Source of the DNA: CAVQBP01 sp963740945
GTDB lineage: Bacteria; Bacteroidota; Ignavibacteria; Ignavibacteriales; Ignavibacteriaceae
Length of the DNA: 64,000 bases
NCBI GenBank assembly: GCA_963740945.1
Contig: CAVUGE010000008.1
Coordinates: 62,001 to 126,000, forward strand
Direction: 5' to 3'
A program made the position numbers and the translations under genes. The notes under the pieces were generated by a model, which was not told the origin of the DNA, made no database searches, and worked only from the letters and a program-made list of their open reading frames with translations. Shown piece by piece: positions 63,343-64,000 of the stretch (position 1 is its first letter; every line of letters begins with the position of its first letter).

Positions 63343-63446
63343 GCCTCTCAACTACCGGTTTTTTAAACAAACTCAAGGTGAGGCATACTTAGGTATGCCT
63401 AAAAAATTTTCTCTTTAAAAATGGGGGGTTGAGAGGCCTTTTTCTC
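63343..63446 (+). terminator. Nested hairpin with T-tract
   Basis: Outer arms GCCTCTCAAC (63343-63352) and GTTGAGAGGC (63428-63437) are perfect; the latter is followed by CTTTTTCTC. Between them stands a perfect inner hairpin AGGCATAC-TTAG-GTATGCCT (63381-63400). Confidence 0.5.
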
Positions 63447-63859
63447 GAAATAGAACATTTCATAATTTAATATCTGAAAGTTGGAACAATTCTGGATAAA
63501 AATATTGTTAAGAAGATTAAAGACCGGTCCCCCTCGAGTAAATCCAGTTCCAAAATCTGAAATTAAGAAGCGCGACATTCAGCTTACAGTCTGGTAATGG
63601 CTGCTTTACATGAATATCTTACTTCACACCAATGTCGGCCTAGCTGTAATTTGAAAACAATCCATACCAATCTGCCTCAATTACAAGAAACCGAAAGAAG
63701 ACTGATTCCACAATCGCCTGATGGTCATCCTGGTCCCCCCATAATAATATTTTGTGCAACTTATACTATTAGCGGCACTATTAAATGCTCAAAATTAATT
63801 TCAAAGCCACCTACAATAACCAATTTGCCCCTGAAAATCGGCTAAAAAACCAACTTTCA

Positions 63860-63886
63860 AAAGCTCCGATACTTGCGGAGCTTTTT
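63860..63886 (+). terminator. Rho-independent terminator
   Basis: AAAGCTCCG / CGGAGCTTT (63860-63868, 63876-63884) with a 7-nt loop and five T (63882-63886). Confidence 0.8.
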
Positions 63887-64000
63887 CTAAATATTTCTAA
63901 ATCGAAATTCTTATTAAAATCTAGCCAAAGATATTTGAAATTTTTTACTGTCAGCTTAATATAGAATATAGTTCTCCTGCAAAATGGGATTAAATATCCC

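Larger units (their letters stand above)
62867..64000. other. Gene-poor region, 1134 bp
   Basis: No intact gene. Two plus-strand coding relics (63024-63264), a nested hairpin (63343-63446) and a terminator (63860-63886) are present. The ORF at 63597-63845 is Pro/Thr/Ser-rich without a ribosome site and is not accepted. Confidence 0.5.

Noticed and set aside
63597..63845. 82-codon plus-strand ORF before a terminator
   Set aside because: It lacks a ribosome site and has an odd Pro/Thr/Ser/Cys composition unlike other genes here; the terminator may serve a lost gene.

Overview
The window is AT-rich and most likely comes from the Ignavibacteriales branch of the Bacteroidota/Chlorobi group. The evidence is C-terminal secretion tails of the type IX secretion kind (one with an NYPNPFNPTTTI-like motif), a promoter of the Bacteroidota form (TTTG, then TAnnTTTG), BamD-type outer-membrane assembly, a Ccm cytochrome c maturation system and many two-component genes. 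No rRNA, tRNA or CRISPR array was seen.

Layout. 1-7445: MFS exporter cut by the window edge, lipase remnant, PP2C phosphatase, cellobiose phosphorylase (GH94) and a PMT-type glycosyltransferase. 8031-13120: overlapping run of bamD, acyl-CoA thioesterase, FG-GAP protein and a secreted HExxH protein. 13312-18530: ccmABCDEF, with a Cys-type CcmE, an unusual ccmB start and a short ccmD. 18601-25778: phosphodiester glycosidase lipoprotein, two paralogous TPR proteins, a frameshifted lipoprotein, a cytosolic PAS histidine kinase and a fatty-acid desaturase. 26671-32574: a sensor kinase plus NtrC-type regulator, flanked by two genes for small secreted proteins with calcium-loop-like DxDGDGICD motifs. 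Both have a sigma-54 promoter and the same tandem upstream operator, so this looks like a small self-contained regulon. 32962-36316: heparinase II/III-like lyase, a Met/Lys-rich secreted peptide and a SET-domain protein.

36528-44455: a seven-gene, tightly coupled operon resembling a group 4 membrane-bound hydrogenase, whose large subunit lacks the nickel-binding cysteines. It therefore belongs to the poorly understood Ehr (energy-converting hydrogenase related) type, led by a HTH-PTS EIIA protein. Its HyfF-like gene is split by a +1 shift.

44566-54945: accessory genes followed by a signalling island with a standalone B12-binding protein carrying the CarH photoreceptor signature Wx9EH, three histidine kinases and three response regulators. 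Part of this island is duplicated almost identically; in the second copy the B12 gene is reduced to 38 codons and the sensor domain is fused to a different kinase.

54951-64000: decaying accessory DNA with truncated kinase, ABC permease and DUF72 remnants, three copies of a ~115 bp palindromic element, several frameshifted genes, one intact cytochrome c-like protein, a nucleotidyltransferase in a cassette-like inverted-repeat unit, a metallophosphoesterase and terminator-like hairpins. Because several frameshifts fall in otherwise intact genes, some may be assembly errors; that cannot be decided from the sequence alone.
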